A stretch of 64,000 nt of DNA from Pomphorhynchus laevis (taxonomy: Eukaryota > Acanthocephala > Palaeacanthocephala > Echinorhynchida > Pomphorhynchidae): assembly GCA_012934845.2 (NCBI GenBank), contig WNNJ02002116.1, positions 1 through 64,000 of the forward strand. Direction: 5' to 3'. Position 1 is the stretch's first letter. The number at the start of each line of letters is the position of its first letter. Under the pieces are notes generated by a model that saw only the letters and a list, made by a program, of their open reading frames with translations, was not told the origin of the DNA and did not search any database. Below, piece by piece: positions 1 through 11,552 of this stretch. Both the position numbers and the translations under genes were made by a program.

Positions 1-4
1 TTTG

Positions 5-170
5 CTATTCTAGAGTAAAACTTTGATGAAAGCAAATCTCATGTTCTTAGATTAATGTAATTTTAATTCATTTTAGCACTAGAAATTAGCGGACATGTTG
101 TATATCTGAACAATTAAAATGCACATCCAAAATTGCCAGTTTTTATAATATTCATCAAAAAATATTTTGT
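5..170 (+). repeat. Dispersed repeat, copy 1 of 2
   Basis: About 165 bp that recurs in the same orientation at 16690-16845, beginning with the shared string CTATTCTAGAGTAAAACTTT (slightly altered in copy 2). The copies differ by scattered substitutions. No coding potential is seen. Each copy sits beside one end of a different LINE, the 3' end here and the 5' end at 16690, so it may be a preferred target sequence or part of a larger repeat. Confidence 0.8.
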
Positions 171-211
171 AAAATATTCCTTCTTTAATATTTATTTAAA
201 CATATTTATTA

Positions 212-1600
212 TTATTATACATTCAACAACATACGAGCATTAGCTCAAATAGCTGGCTCACAATAAGTTCGTAAATAAATTAATTAGTTTTTAAAATAAG
301 GAAATGCAACACGAAACATTGCTTGATCCATTCGTAGTCTTCTTTTAAAAGCACTAAGTGAACTGCATCCAACGGTGTCTGCATCAAGGTTGTTCCACAG
401 CTCAACAATTCTTCTATCAAATTGCATCGCGCCCAATTTCTGTACTCTGTTTCTTCGAATAGTTAAAGAATGACCGCGAAGAACATTTGAACAACGTAGT
501 TGAACCCTACTCCGAAGAGGGTGATGAGGACGTTGGAATAAATGCCAAACAAGGCACATATCCATGTACCGACGGGTCCATGTGACGGTCTCAAGTCCTA
601 ATGATCTCAGTCTGTCTTCATAAGGCAGCGACGCCAACGTTGGTGCTAGCTTTGTTGCCCTGCGAAGTACCCTCTCTGATTTCTTATGTTCATGCACAGT
701 ACGTGGGTATACAACCGGAGCTGCATATAAAAGTCTACTCAATACATGTGCTAAAATCAGAGGCCGAAGAGCAGTCGGATTAACGCGAACAAACGCGCGT
801 CGAATCATACCTATCATTTTATTGGAGTTGGCACAAGCTTGATCAGTGTGCTTTTTGGTTGATAAATTAGAGGTAACCCATACTCCTAAATCTTTGTAAC
901 TATCGACACTTTCCACAATACAGTCCTTATATGTGTAACAAGCTGATGTTAGTTGCTTGCGAGCATTACCAATAATACGCATGTGTTTGCATTTCGAAAC
1001 ATTTATCACAAGCTTGTTTAACGCCGCCCACAACTCCAAATTATCTATGTCAGTTTGCAAATTATCAACATCCTCACATGAATGAATGGGCCGCCATATT
1101 TTTAAGTCATCTGCATACAAACATGATCGAGAGCGAATGCACCCAGGCAAATCGTTAACATAAATGCTGAATAAAAGCGGACCCAAAACTGAACCTTGAG
1201 GTACTCCAATATGACATTCTCTAGACACAGACAATGACCAATCGACAAGTACTCGAAAGCAACGATCACGAAGAAATTCTCTAATCCAATCAACTATTAT
1301 GTTTGGGAGTCCAGTATTGACAAGATTCTGAAGAAGTAGACCATGATCTACTCTATCAAAAGCTTTAGAAAAGTCGAAGAATATAATGTCTGTATCGATA
1401 TAATGTGTCTTATTCGCTGTCCAATCAAGATGAGCATCAAGCAAATTTGAAACAGTTGAATAACCTCCCGAAATCCGTGCTGATTAGGGACTAAAATTTT
1501 TCCTATACGAAAAAACTCAACCATGTAGCGATGCACAAACCTCTCCAACACTCTACAGCAAATGCAGGTAATGCTCACCGGCCTATAATTTCATGCTATT
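212..1600 (-). mobile_element. CR1-like LINE, 5'-truncated, 3' half of reverse transcriptase
   Basis: The minus strand encodes 386 residues (1444 to 284) of a non-LTR reverse transcriptase. Motif A is FDFSKAFDRVDH, then GVPQGSVLGPLLFSIYVNDL, then the catalytic box LYADDLKIW, then the thumb and a C-terminal WNNLDADTV-type region typical of CR1 elements. A second frame, 1578 to about 1440, continues the protein upstream (VSITCICCRVLERF..., LVPNQHGFR), so one frameshift separates the two parts. Endonuclease and ORF1 are absent, which is ordinary 5' truncation. On the minus strand the element ends near 212 in an (ATA)n-like tail. It is a dead copy; clade assignment below CR1-like is uncertain. 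Confidence 0.88.
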
Positions 1601-2289
1601 GATCCTACAACTTTATTTCTGCACTAAATGATGTTTAAATCTTTAAAGATATCTCTATTAAGCGATATTTTAGAATTTCTTATATATATACAAATTATTT
1701 TAATGATTTTATAACTTGTATATTTTGATATTATTAGTAATTTAGTTTTTATTATTCACTCTAGAAAATGATTTTTGAAGACGATTGGATTTCATCGTGT
1801 TTGGTCTCAGAAATTCACTATATCTTAGACAATGAGACCTAGCACAGATGACATAACAGTAGACGAGGTCATTATGAGTATTTGATCTTTTATGTTAATT
1901 GTTAATTAGTTGATAAAATTCGACTAAAGATTTTGATATACCTCGGCTTTGAATTTCTGAGGTCATGACGAGTATTTTTAATATAAGCTAAAGCTGGAAA
2001 GTGTTCTTTAATTATCGATACACGAGTTGCATTCTTATTTCATGTAGAAAATTAGATAGCTTTCCAGTAAACCTTGAATTGATTTCTGAACCTTGGAATG
2101 GGAAACTTTACAGGACACATTTTCAGAATGGCTCCATCAACATGATATTACTGTATTTTGCAAATGAAGTTCTTCTGTTTGATTTTAAAGCTGTATTCTC
2201 GTACAACTTGTGCTAGATTGCTTTGCAATTGATTGGCTAGTGGCTAAAATGTAAATCAGCACATCCAAAAGCTGTATCGATATTTAATA
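1601..2289. other. Intergenic, no gene seen
   Basis: AT-rich sequence between two LINE fragments. I see no convincing coding frame, RNA gene or repeat partner inside the window. Confidence 0.5.
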
Positions 2290-4412
2290 TAATCGCATCG
2301 CGGCATAAGCATGATTAATCTTACGTCGATCCTCAATAACCTTCTGCCTAGTCGACTTCGACGTTCCCAGCGCTTGCGCCATGCTCCCTGGTTCGATTCT
2401 GACTGTAGTCTTTCTAAGCGTCGACTCCGTCACTCTTTTCGTATGTATAAACGCTTTCTTAAACGTTCACCCAACTCACTCTTTCCAAATCTTCGTGATT
2501 CCTACTTTTCTCAACGCTGTTCACATCTCATTCTTATACGTACTAAACGTACTCTCTTTTGGCGAAATCAACTCGAGTCATCTTCCAACTCTAAATCTCA
2601 TTGGAAAATCTTAAACTCGATTCTTTCACGATCATCTACCCCTTGTAATATAAATCCTGATAAATTTTCTTCTTATCTACAAACTAAGCTATCTAATTTA
2701 CTTTCCCTACTACCCACAGCCCCCTTGTACCCACTCTTATCTTTAAATACTTCCCTCCCAGAACTATTTTACCTTCTTCCCGTTTCGTCTGATGAAGTTT
2801 CTTCGGTTCTGCTGTCATTACCTAATAAAACCTCTCCTTCTGACCCAATTCCCACTCACTTGCTTAAAAATATCTGCTCCTTTATCTTACCCTTTCTAAC
2901 CACATTGTTCAACTCGTCCATCCGTAGCCGTACATTTCCTTCCATCTGGAAATGCGCCACTGTTCGTCCTCTCATCAAAAAGCAATCTCTCGACTCCTCA
3001 CTACCATCTTCGTACCGTCCTATTTCACTTCTCCCAACCCTCTCTAAACTCCTTGAGCGTCTCGTTCTTAAGCAAGTTAATACATATCTCTATTCCTCTA
3101 ACTTATTTCCTCCATTCCAAGCCGCTTTTCGCTCTAATTACTCTACCGAAATTGCATGTCTTAAAGTTTATAACGACTTACTCATATCGCGCGATCATAA
3201 ATTATGTAGTGTCATAGTTTCTCTTGATCTATCGTCTGCTTTGACATCGTCGATCACTCGATTCTTCTCCATCGCCTTCGTCATGATTATGGCTTCTCTT
3301 TACCCACTGTATCATGGTTTTCTTCATATTAAACCGTACATTTCGCGTATATTCTAACTCTTCTCTCTCCCATCCTTCGTCCATTCTGTCCGGTGTTCCA
3401 CAAGGCTTCGTATTAGGCCCTATACTTTTCTCTCTTCTTCTCGTTGATTTGTCTTCGATTTCTCATAAATTTAACTTCCATGTTATGCAATATGCTGATG
3501 ACATTCTCATCTATGCTCATGCACCTGTTTATCGTATTCACGATCTTAGTGTTTCCGCTTCGGACTGTCTTCTCTCAGTTTCCAATCATCTTTCTTCCCT
3601 TCGCCTTTCTCTGAATCCTGATAAATCCAAAATTATGTGGATCCTACCTCGACGCCTCGGCTTCGAACCTCCCTCCGTATCATTAAATTCTACAATTCTT
3701 CCTATCGTTGACAATCTCATTTTCCTAGGCTTCCATTTTGACAACCGACTTTCACTTAAACCTTTCGTTAGAGATAAAGTACGCTTATCTACCTTGATAC
3801 TCCGCAACCTTCGTCAAGTTCGTAGATTGATCGATTTCCCTTCTTGTATGACTCTCATATCTTCTCTTCTTTTCTCAAGACTTGATTACTGTCTTAGTCT
3901 ATTTTCCAACTCACCTAAATCCACTCTTCTTCCTTTACAACGCATCATCAACGCTGCCGTTCGAGTTCTCCTCCGTCTTCGTCGTTTTGATCATACATAC
4001 TACTATCTTGTTTCTCTTGATTGGCCTACCATTTATTGTCGTGTTCAAATTCGTCTTCTTATCATTGCTTTTCGCCTTATAACTTTTCATACTCTTTCAT
4101 TTCTCAACCTTCCTTTTCTTGATAATTCTCGTCCTGTTTACTGTTCCTTGCGTTCCTGTAATTCCCTTCTTTTACATGTCCCAAACTACTCTACCTCCTT
4201 TAGACTCCGCTCATTCCTGGTGGCTGCTCCTCTATCGTGGAACCATCTGCTCATTCATATACGCCAATCAACTTCTCTGCCATGCTTCAAACGACAAATC
4301 CGATCCATTTTAACAACGTATCTGCTTGACTTTTTCATTTTTGTTTGTGGACTTGTAAGCGTACAGCTTGTACGCATTTGCCACATTAAATAAATTTGTA
4401 TTATTATTAATC
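2290..4412 (+). mobile_element. L2/Crack-like LINE, 5'-truncated
   Basis: Two overlapping plus-strand frames (2311-3357 and 3314-4393) together cover a non-LTR reverse transcriptase. The first starts in the linker after the endonuclease (LRHAPWFDSDC, SLSKRRLRHSFRMYKRF) and carries SYRPISLLPTLSKLLERLV and FQAAFRSNYSTEIACL. The second carries GVPQGFVLGPILFSLLL, the active-site box QYADDILIYAH, the region SRLDYCLSLFSNSPKSTLLP, and a C-terminal PLSWNHL motif. One frameshift lies near 3250-3330. The tail is (ATT)n after 4393. The endonuclease and ORF1 are missing. The same family is present at 13890-16685 (with endonuclease) and as a 3' stub at 55862-56215. It is an inactive copy. Confidence 0.9.
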
Positions 4413-5060
4413 ATAACCATACGATTTGAAACTATGCTATATGTAGAGCGTTGTTATCCGTGGACTACAGTTACTACTTTTACAGATCAAAAGTCACTCT
4501 CTGAAGTATGGAGATATAATTCAATTAAGATGTTATCTTATTTACCGATTACTAAGTAGATGCTATAAAGGTGACATATACTGAGGATGTATGGAAGCGG
4601 TTTTCTTGTTGTCTTCCAAATATATTTTATTTACAATAGATTGCAAAACAGGTCATATAATAATTAGAGTGACTAATATGAACTAGTTTCTTGTCAGACA
4701 TTTCGTTTTTTATTTTATTTTTTCTTTTACTTTTTATTTTTTTTCTACTTTCCGTGTAGATATAAATAGACCTAAAGCCAATAAAATAGTATTGTGGCAA
4801 TTATTTCAATCATAAATAATATTTTTAAATATGTCTTTTTGATATTTTATTGTTAAATCTTTACGGAACAATAATTTTCAAAAATAAAAAAAAAGTTTGT
4901 ATTTCGTCATCAAAATAAATTATATTTTATTGGCAGGAAATCTAAATAAAGCAGATCACTTAACTGAAGTTACCTTTTTATTATAAATAAAAAATGTATT
5001 TCAATTTTACAATCGAAATTTTGATGACTACTCTATTCTGGTACGCTGCTTCAATCTTAC
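4413..5060. other. Intergenic, AT-rich, nothing recognised
   Basis: Low-complexity AT-rich sequence with pyrimidine runs near 4710-4750. No supported gene is seen. The end of this stretch runs into the degenerate epsilon-family repeat at about 5000-5340. Confidence 0.5.
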
Positions 5061-5345
5061 CTATAAGCCAACAGCAGTACGCTACATTTCAGTATTGGTG
5101 GACCTCAACACTTAATGATCCAATACATGCGTTTCATGTTTCAGTCCTTTTAATGTTGGATGACGATCACTCGACTCGTCTGCTTTTATTAACAATTAGA
5201 TTTAACGAAATATTTTCGTCTTACATTTTGCAAATTTAATTGAAATCATTTTAAGAAGGATCTAACTTCAATTTAAAAAACCTACCTATTTTTGCAATTA
5301 AATACTATTATCAAACTAGTCATCTATAGTTTGTTTCATAATTTT
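5000..5345 (-). repeat. Epsilon-family retrozyme-like unit, degenerate single copy
   Basis: It shares the strings CATCTATAGTTTGTTTC, AAGCCAACAGCAGTACGCTAC and GTTGGATGACG with the tandem array at 62150-63075. The embedded ribozyme-like block (5073-5148, minus) keeps GGACT-GAAA (block B), a degenerate block A (GTGTTGA in place of CTGATGA, then GGTCC) and block C ending in GTA. Stem III (TATTGG/CCAATA) and stem II (GGAC/GTCC) still pair. Confidence 0.6.
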
Positions 5346-5851
5346 AAGTTGATATACCTGTGCATTCATTTTTATCATGTTAGAAAAATGTTAGATTGAC
5401 AGTATTTCATTACGGCATGTAAAGAACTTATTTCAATTTAAAAAGGAACAGCTGATTAAAATTTAAGATATAATATTTGTATTTGATCAAACGCGAGCGT
5501 TTATAATATTATAATAATTACATTTCTTTATTTTCGATTCAAGATGTGCTATGCAAATAGTTCGTTTAAATTGAGAACGAATTAAATATACTCTTACGGC
5601 CAATAAAAATTCGCCAAACGAATGCGTTTATTTTTGTCAATAAGGAATATTATCTGCATATCGCACTTTGTCTAAAACAAGAATTATAGTTCACTCCTCG
5701 GTATTTTTAATATATTATTGTTTTCTCAATTCGATTGATTGTCAAACAGTATGGAACTTTTTGAGGTTATTTTGTAAAAGTTTAGTTTACTTGTAAATGT
5801 TCTAGGTATTCGTTTTATATTGTGATAAAATATATAAATCGAGATTGTTAA

Positions 5852-6971
5852 ATGGCATTGCAGCAGAAACGGCTAAACATACGATTACCTCCAGAAGTGA
5901 ATCGCATTCTTTTTGTCCGGAATCTGCCTTTCAAAATCAGTGCTGAAGAAATGTACGATATTTTTGGAAAGTATGGGGCTATACGGCAAATTAGAGTCGG
6001 TAAGCACAATGTTTTATCTTTAAAGAACTTTATTTATTAGATAAATTTTTAAAATATATATATTTATATCTATGTGGCACGATGTGACTGATAAACATCA
6101 AAAATATAAATAATTTCTTTTCGATTTCACTGTCAAACGGGATTGAAATTGGTGGCAAAATGTGTTGTGAAATTATACTTTAATTATAATGATCAACTAC
6201 AACAGTACATCATAAACAATTAAACGCGGAAGAAATCGATGGGTTTGATTGGATCATTTTATGTACTTTTGGAATTCTGATAACCATTTGCAAGTCGTTG
6301 ACTTCAAGGGTATTCTACATATCCAGTAAGTTGATAATCTTCTACATGAGCGAAATACAATCAGGACATATCTGGTCATGCATATTGAAAGAATTAAAAC
6401 AATTAAATGCGGAAGAAATCGATGTTAAAGAGAAATCAGAGAAATTTTTCTCTTATTCAGATAGTAATTTCACTTAAATTATAACATTACATAATTTAGT
6501 ATAATTTAGTAATATGATTATTTTATATTATTTTATTTTATATTATATTATTTATAACATTATGCGAATGCGTGACTATGAAATTAGCCACTAATTCCAT
6601 AGTGAATATGAATTTGATAATATAATTACTTTACGTTTTTTACACAAATTATGTATTTGCTGTTAATGTTGTTGCCAAAATTGGTGTTTAAGTTTCTTCA
6701 TATTTAGTTTGCTAATGATTAAACGATTACTCTAATTCATATATTCCTATCTTAAGGAAATACACCAGAAACTCGTGGGACTGCATTCGTTGTCTACGAA
6801 GATATATTTGACGCTAAAAATGCATGTGATCATTTGTCTGGATTCAACGTATGTAATCGATATTTGGTGGTGTTGTATTACCAGGCTAACAAGGCGTTCA
6901 AAGGACCCGACATGGATAAACGTCGTGAAGATCTAGATATAGCTAAGAACAAGTTTGGTGTTAATAAATGA
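5852..6971 (+). CDS. SF3B6: Splicing factor 3b subunit 6 (SF3b14a / p14), two exons
   Basis: Exons 5852-5999 and 6757-6971 join across a 757-bp GT-AG intron (donor GTAAGC, acceptor CTTAAG) to give 120 residues. SF3B6 is the small RRM subunit of the U2 snRNP SF3b complex. It sits at the branch-point adenosine and binds SF3B1. The single RRM shows RNP2 ILFVRNLP (about residues 19-26) and RNP1 RGTAFVVYE, followed by the nearly invariant [20 protein letters not shown] and YLVVLYY. Length matches the human protein (125 aa), and the intron splits the Gly codon of RVGN. The branch-adenosine-contacting Tyr of human p14 (Tyr22) is Phe21 here. The C-terminal tail ([19 protein letters not shown]) is charged and helical as in the family. 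The ATG is the first in frame after an AT-rich leader. The identification is certain. Confidence 0.97.
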
Positions 6972-7355
6972 TTGAAACACGTTTGGCTTGTCATTAAACA
7001 AAAACACTGTATTTTTTAATATAACGAACACTTTCATTTGTATTCGAGACTGCTTACTTTTTGCTTTTCAAATCATTATAATAATTATAATGTTAAATAC
7101 AATTATAATATTATAATATTATATTAATAATAATATTATAATAATTATAATATTACTATTATAATATTTTCTAGTAATTTTTTAATTATTAAAATTTAAT
7201 AATAAAATAATAAAATAAATAATTGTAATAATAAACCGACCAATGAAGAATATTTAAAATAATACATTGATATTTTTAAATTTTAATTATACGTGTTGAG
7301 TCCATTGTTTCTAGCTATTTTTACAAATTATTTTTTTAATAGTTTTTACAAATTA
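6972..7355. other. AT-rich downstream region of SF3B6
   Basis: Almost pure A/T with many TAATAT and ATAATTATAAT repeats (7078-7200). It probably contains the SF3B6 3' UTR. No other feature is supported. Confidence 0.5.
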
Positions 7356-7359
7356 TATT

Positions 7360-7700
7360 TTTAATCAAATCAGCTAACTCAGTCTACGGATTTAATATAA
7401 TTATAAAATAAAAAATAATAATGCTAAATCAAAATTTAATAATTTAATAATAAAATTAATAATTGTTTTTAGATTTTCTATAATTTAAATCAAGTTAAAA
7501 AATAAAAATTGATATTTAAAATAAACGTCATTTTTATGAATTGACTAATAAATAACAGACGTTGTATCAGAATAAGAATTAGAGGTCATCAGGAGGAACT
7601 GCTATGCTATCAGGTTTCGGCCCCTATTCCTTAACCCAACATAGTAGCGGGGCCAAATACATTTGACCCCGCAGCTTTTTAAGAAAGCCAATATCATAAC
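7360..7700 (-). repeat. Zeta-family PLE terminal-repeat-like unit with hammerhead blocks
   Basis: Read on the minus strand, the hammerhead-type region comes first, then a 200-bp AT-rich stretch beginning TTATTCTGATACAACGTCTG and ending GACTGAGTTAGCTGATTTGA. The same unit is found at 32040-32940 (+), 41615-41795 (-, partial) and 57440-57725 (-). It lies directly 3' of the PLE reverse-transcriptase fragment 7602-8700, also on the minus strand, as expected for the pseudo-LTR of a Penelope-like element. Confidence 0.75.
7581..7650 (-). ncRNA. Hammerhead-type motif, zeta family, order C-B-A
   Basis: On the minus strand the order is block C (stem III then GTT and stem I AAGGAA), block B (GGGGCC-GAAA-CCTGATAGCATAGCAG) and block A (TTCCTC-CTGATGA-CCTCT). 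Stem III pairs ATAGCAG with CTACTAT-type sequence and AACCTGA-type with TTGGGTT. Stem II pairs CCTCT with AGGGG but leaves two bases next to GAAA, so the core is less regular than in families alpha and gamma. Confidence 0.6.
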
Positions 7701-8700
7701 AAAGCCAATATTGGCTTTTTGAAGAAAGCCAATATCATTACATATTGTTGCAATTCTTAAAATTTCATTATTTAATGTATTATATTTTATATTATATGGT
7801 ATGCATGAATGCTCATGCAAAAATATGTTTCTTGTAAATTTAAATATGTCATCTTTACGATATAAATTAATAGTAGTTTTAGTTAATGTTAATTTAATGT
7901 TCATATCTAGATATACACCTTATTTATCATTAATATTGGTTTTGTTAAGAATAAGGCTTTCTGGATAAATGTGCTCACTAATTGAATAAAAATTATTAGA
8001 ATTAAATACACATATATCATCAATGTATCAAAACATATATTTTATATATTTATATTGTTTAGATTTAGTTTTTACACAGTTATGAACAAATTCATATTCT
8101 ATAAAGCTTGAAAATAAGTCAGCTATAATAGGGCTAGTATTACCACCATTGGAATACCTTTTACTTGTCTAAATATAGATGTCCCTACTTTTAAATAATT
8201 TTGATTTATCAAAATATTTAAGGATTCTATTAATTCAATTTTATCCATATATTTATATTTACTTGATGGTTTAATTTTTGTTAGATAGGCGTTATAATTA
8301 TTATAGCATATATATGTATATATTTTTCCGAATATAAGATTAATTAATTTTACTAACGCTTCTTTAATATCTACTAAATCTAGATTTGTATAAAGCGTAC
8401 TAAAATCGTATGTATTTATATTTTGAAAATTTATTCCTTTTGTCTGTTCTAAAAATTCTTTTGTAGAATTAATACTGAAATAGTGTTTTATACCAGTATT
8501 AATTTCGATTACCTTGCAATATTTTTTAAAATGTGCTTTAATTACTTTAAGTATTTTATTCATATAAACAGAAAGTGGTTTTAATGTAAATTTCAAATGT
8601 CTATCAAAAGTAATTAAAATAATATCAATTGAAAGTAGATGAAGAAAACTGTGTTACAAAATAAGATAGTGTTACACAAATGCATTTGTAATGGACAAGA
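7602..8700 (-). mobile_element. Penelope-like element, reverse-transcriptase fragment
   Basis: Minus-strand frames (8596-8123 and 7904-7602, with interrupted sequence between) encode a PLE-type reverse transcriptase. Visible motifs are INTYDFSTLYTNLDLVDIKEAL (fingers/palm A), SIFRQVKGIPM (palm B, normally followed by GG-N-SP), a YIDDICVF-like catalytic box in the interrupted part, and LYRKDDIFKF...LRIATICND toward the thumb. This STLYTN / KGIPM pattern is that of the Neptune/Naiad-like PLEs and not of LINEs. No GIY-YIG endonuclease is seen here. The 3' end merges into a zeta-type terminal repeat. The copy is broken and shares its sequence with the rearranged fragment at 38510-39140. Confidence 0.8.
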
Positions 8701-10450
8701 TGTGTATTTTTTCTAAAATATTTTTAAAATTTCTGAAATACGAACTAATCAGAGTTAAACACAAGTGAATGTGATAAGCACATTCACTCTATCCAAAATT
8801 CCTTGAATTTGCTTGGCATTGTACAACATGATAAACCATTTTCATTTGATTTTGTCGTAGATGTTTTCCTTTAAAGGAAAACATTGAAATCGATATTTCC
8901 CTTTATCGATTTCAATGTTAAAGTTATTTGTTTCAGTTGATGCATATTCCCTATTTCTATTGAATTGATTATTGGTGATGCTTCGATTTTTAGCTTATTT
9001 GCTATTTTTATTCCATTTCAGGTGACGAGTCTTGGATATTATCAAATATGGTTATTAATTCGTTGGACACTTGATATTCGTTTATCAAATTACTTCTAAC
9101 TTTGTCATTTGTAAACAAATCCAATCTTTCAGTCAAAACTACAAATTCTAGACTGCCTTGCGACCTGATTATTACATATCGCTGGTTTGTTTGCAAACTA
9201 GCAGTATATATGTACTCAAAAACGATCACCTAGGAATAGTCCAGAATATGAACGCCGTTAATAGTTGCAATGTGATTATGAGGTAAACATCCTGTCCTTG
9301 TACATATCAAGGAACGTACACTATGTAATACATTCAGTAAAACCTCCTTCTAACATGAGATTAATAAGGGTTTAGATGCCAATGCTACACGAATTATCGT
9401 CCATGTCGTTCTATTGTGCCTATCAACCTAATTATTGCCTTGTTAGAGATACGGTATTAATTGACTTGTAGCTATGCAGTTCATTGTAAGAATATTCTGA
9501 ATTCACGTGACATAAACGCTTCTTCTTGATCTGAATGTAAATATGCAGGTGTCCAAAATAAATAAAATTAAATATTATAGATGTCGCATTAATGATTGTG
9601 CAGAACAGACAACACATGGACATGCAAAATCAAAACGAACGTATTCATCTTCAACTATTAGAAGAAAACGATTATTCGTCCATGATGGCTGTGGTCTTTT
9701 ATATTCCAAATTTGGTCGTTTAAATGGCTAACTCTTTTAATAGAATAGATTATGGTTTCGAATTTAACTGTGGTTTTATTATCTTGCAAATTGAACGATT
9801 TTATGTGACCAACCGGACATAAGATGCTGAATAAAGAGTTATTTTGACATACTGCAATATTTTCGCTAACCCTTGATGATACCGAATATCATGAATGCGT
9901 TCTATTCAAAATTTACCAGTAAAAGCATAACAGGATAAGTTATCCGCCAACCTTAATTAGTATCGGAGTAGAAAGGCGCTTATTCTAGACCTCATCTTGT
10001 TATTTTTCATTCTTTATTCGTTAGAACACATTAAACATAATTTCGATTGACCGTTGGTCGGTTATGAATTTAAAGCGATTGGTAACATATGTTAAAGCCG
10101 TAACGTTTCCACAATTGCAAAAGCTTTATTTTCAATCAACGAAGTACGTTGTTGAGAGTAAGCGACTTTGAGTAAAAATAAATTGTTCAGTTCATCTTAC
10201 GCATCCATTTAGATCCTTACCAGGATCATATGCTTGTAATGAAACAGCAGCTAATTTTCTTTTAATAGGAAATACAGGACACAGTCAAAGAGGGTGCGGA
10301 TTTGTTCTGATTAATTTATCCATTAGGGTAGGTATTCAATTACTGTAGCGTGAAAAAAAAGCCTGGAAGCCTTTCAAATTGTATAGAATTCGTATGATCC
10401 GGAAAGGTAAAATAGGTAAAATAAATGACATTGTAAATAGTTGATAATGA
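8700..10450. other. Intergenic stretch without a supported gene
   Basis: Mixed-composition sequence with several short open frames (for example 9008-9229 minus and 9543-9731 plus), none showing a recognisable motif or splice context. A small inverted repeat built on the unit AAATCGATA, CCTTTAAAGG, TATCGATTT lies around 8868-8915. Confidence 0.4.
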
Positions 10451-10454
10451 TCCA

Positions 10455-10990
10455 TTATTGAGAAAAAATAATGGAGCTGGATCAAAGAAAGAAGGAAAAT
10501 TTTTATTTGATATTTCACTCACATGTTTTAGAATTCTATTTAATGCACTTGTGAGACCACATATTGAGTTCGCGATACAAGCCAGTTTTCCAATGTCCAA
10601 AAAAGAGTTGAATGACTTAGAAAATATTCTTCGTCGTGGCAGCAAACTGTGTTCGAGTTGTTCTCATATGACTTATCGCGACAGACTTAAAACTTTTTGT
10701 ATGATGACTGTGCACCAATGACTGTACATCCTAGATATGTTAGTAATGTGGCATATCGCCAACGGTTCGGATGGATATCCTCCCATTCGGTGGTTATCAA
10801 CAATAGACGATGCCACAGAGGTCATCTCCTGTCGTTGAGGATATCGTTCATGGTCGCAGTTCACGGTTGGATCGGTTGTCTTATCGTTGTGCAAATGCTT
10901 GGAATCGACTACCGTCGGAAATTGTGATGGCCACTGACGTTAAGACGTTCAAGTACGGTCTATCATTCTCATTAATTGGGATTTGTTAAT
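10455..10990 (+). mobile_element. CR1-like LINE, 3' stub
   Basis: A plus-strand frame at 10458-10721 reads FRILFNALVRPHIEFAIQAS then ELNDLENILRRGSKL and MTYRDRLKTF, the conserved region after the RT thumb in CR1/Jockey elements. After frame changes the element ends with NAWNRLPSEIVMATDVKTFK and a stop at 10987-10989. It is a 5'-truncated, decayed copy, and belongs to a different group from the L2-like LINE at 2290-4412. Confidence 0.85.
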
Positions 10991-11552
10991 AAGCATCAGG
11001 CATATCAAAATGACTAAAGATATGCGATCTGCTGATTTTTAAGCCTCCTCGGTTATATTAGGCAACGGAAATTGATCGCGCATCGACATTGAAAATTAAT
11101 TGTCATTCGAATTTCTCGTCAACAAAATTTTTCGAACTTCCCGGGTCCAAAAGAGATGTTGAATCATCAGCTCCTTAATTTTTGATAGTGATTTTTAATT
11201 TTAACAATTTTCTTCAAGTTTGATTGCAGACGTTTCAGCTTCTATTCACTTTGTAGTGTGTTTTAATTTTCACTCCTTCAAAAGTTTGAATGATTGAACG
11301 TTTATATGAAATTATATTTTGTAAATTTCTAGCCTATGTTTTAAAAGCAGAACAGCGGCCTTTTATGTCGTAGGAATAATTAAACATTTGTAGAAATGTT
11401 TAGCTTTTCTATTCTTTTCTGTTGAATCATTATCGTTTGCGTAGATTGTATGCTACGACTAAATCTGCTTTCTTGTTTATTTCACCTGTGCTCTACCATC
11501 TAAAATACAAAAAGCTTAAAGTTTTACGAGCATATTGATTTTAACATACAAA

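Noticed and set aside
9008-9229. 73-residue minus-strand frame
   Set aside because: No motif, no start context, and surrounding sequence does not look coding.
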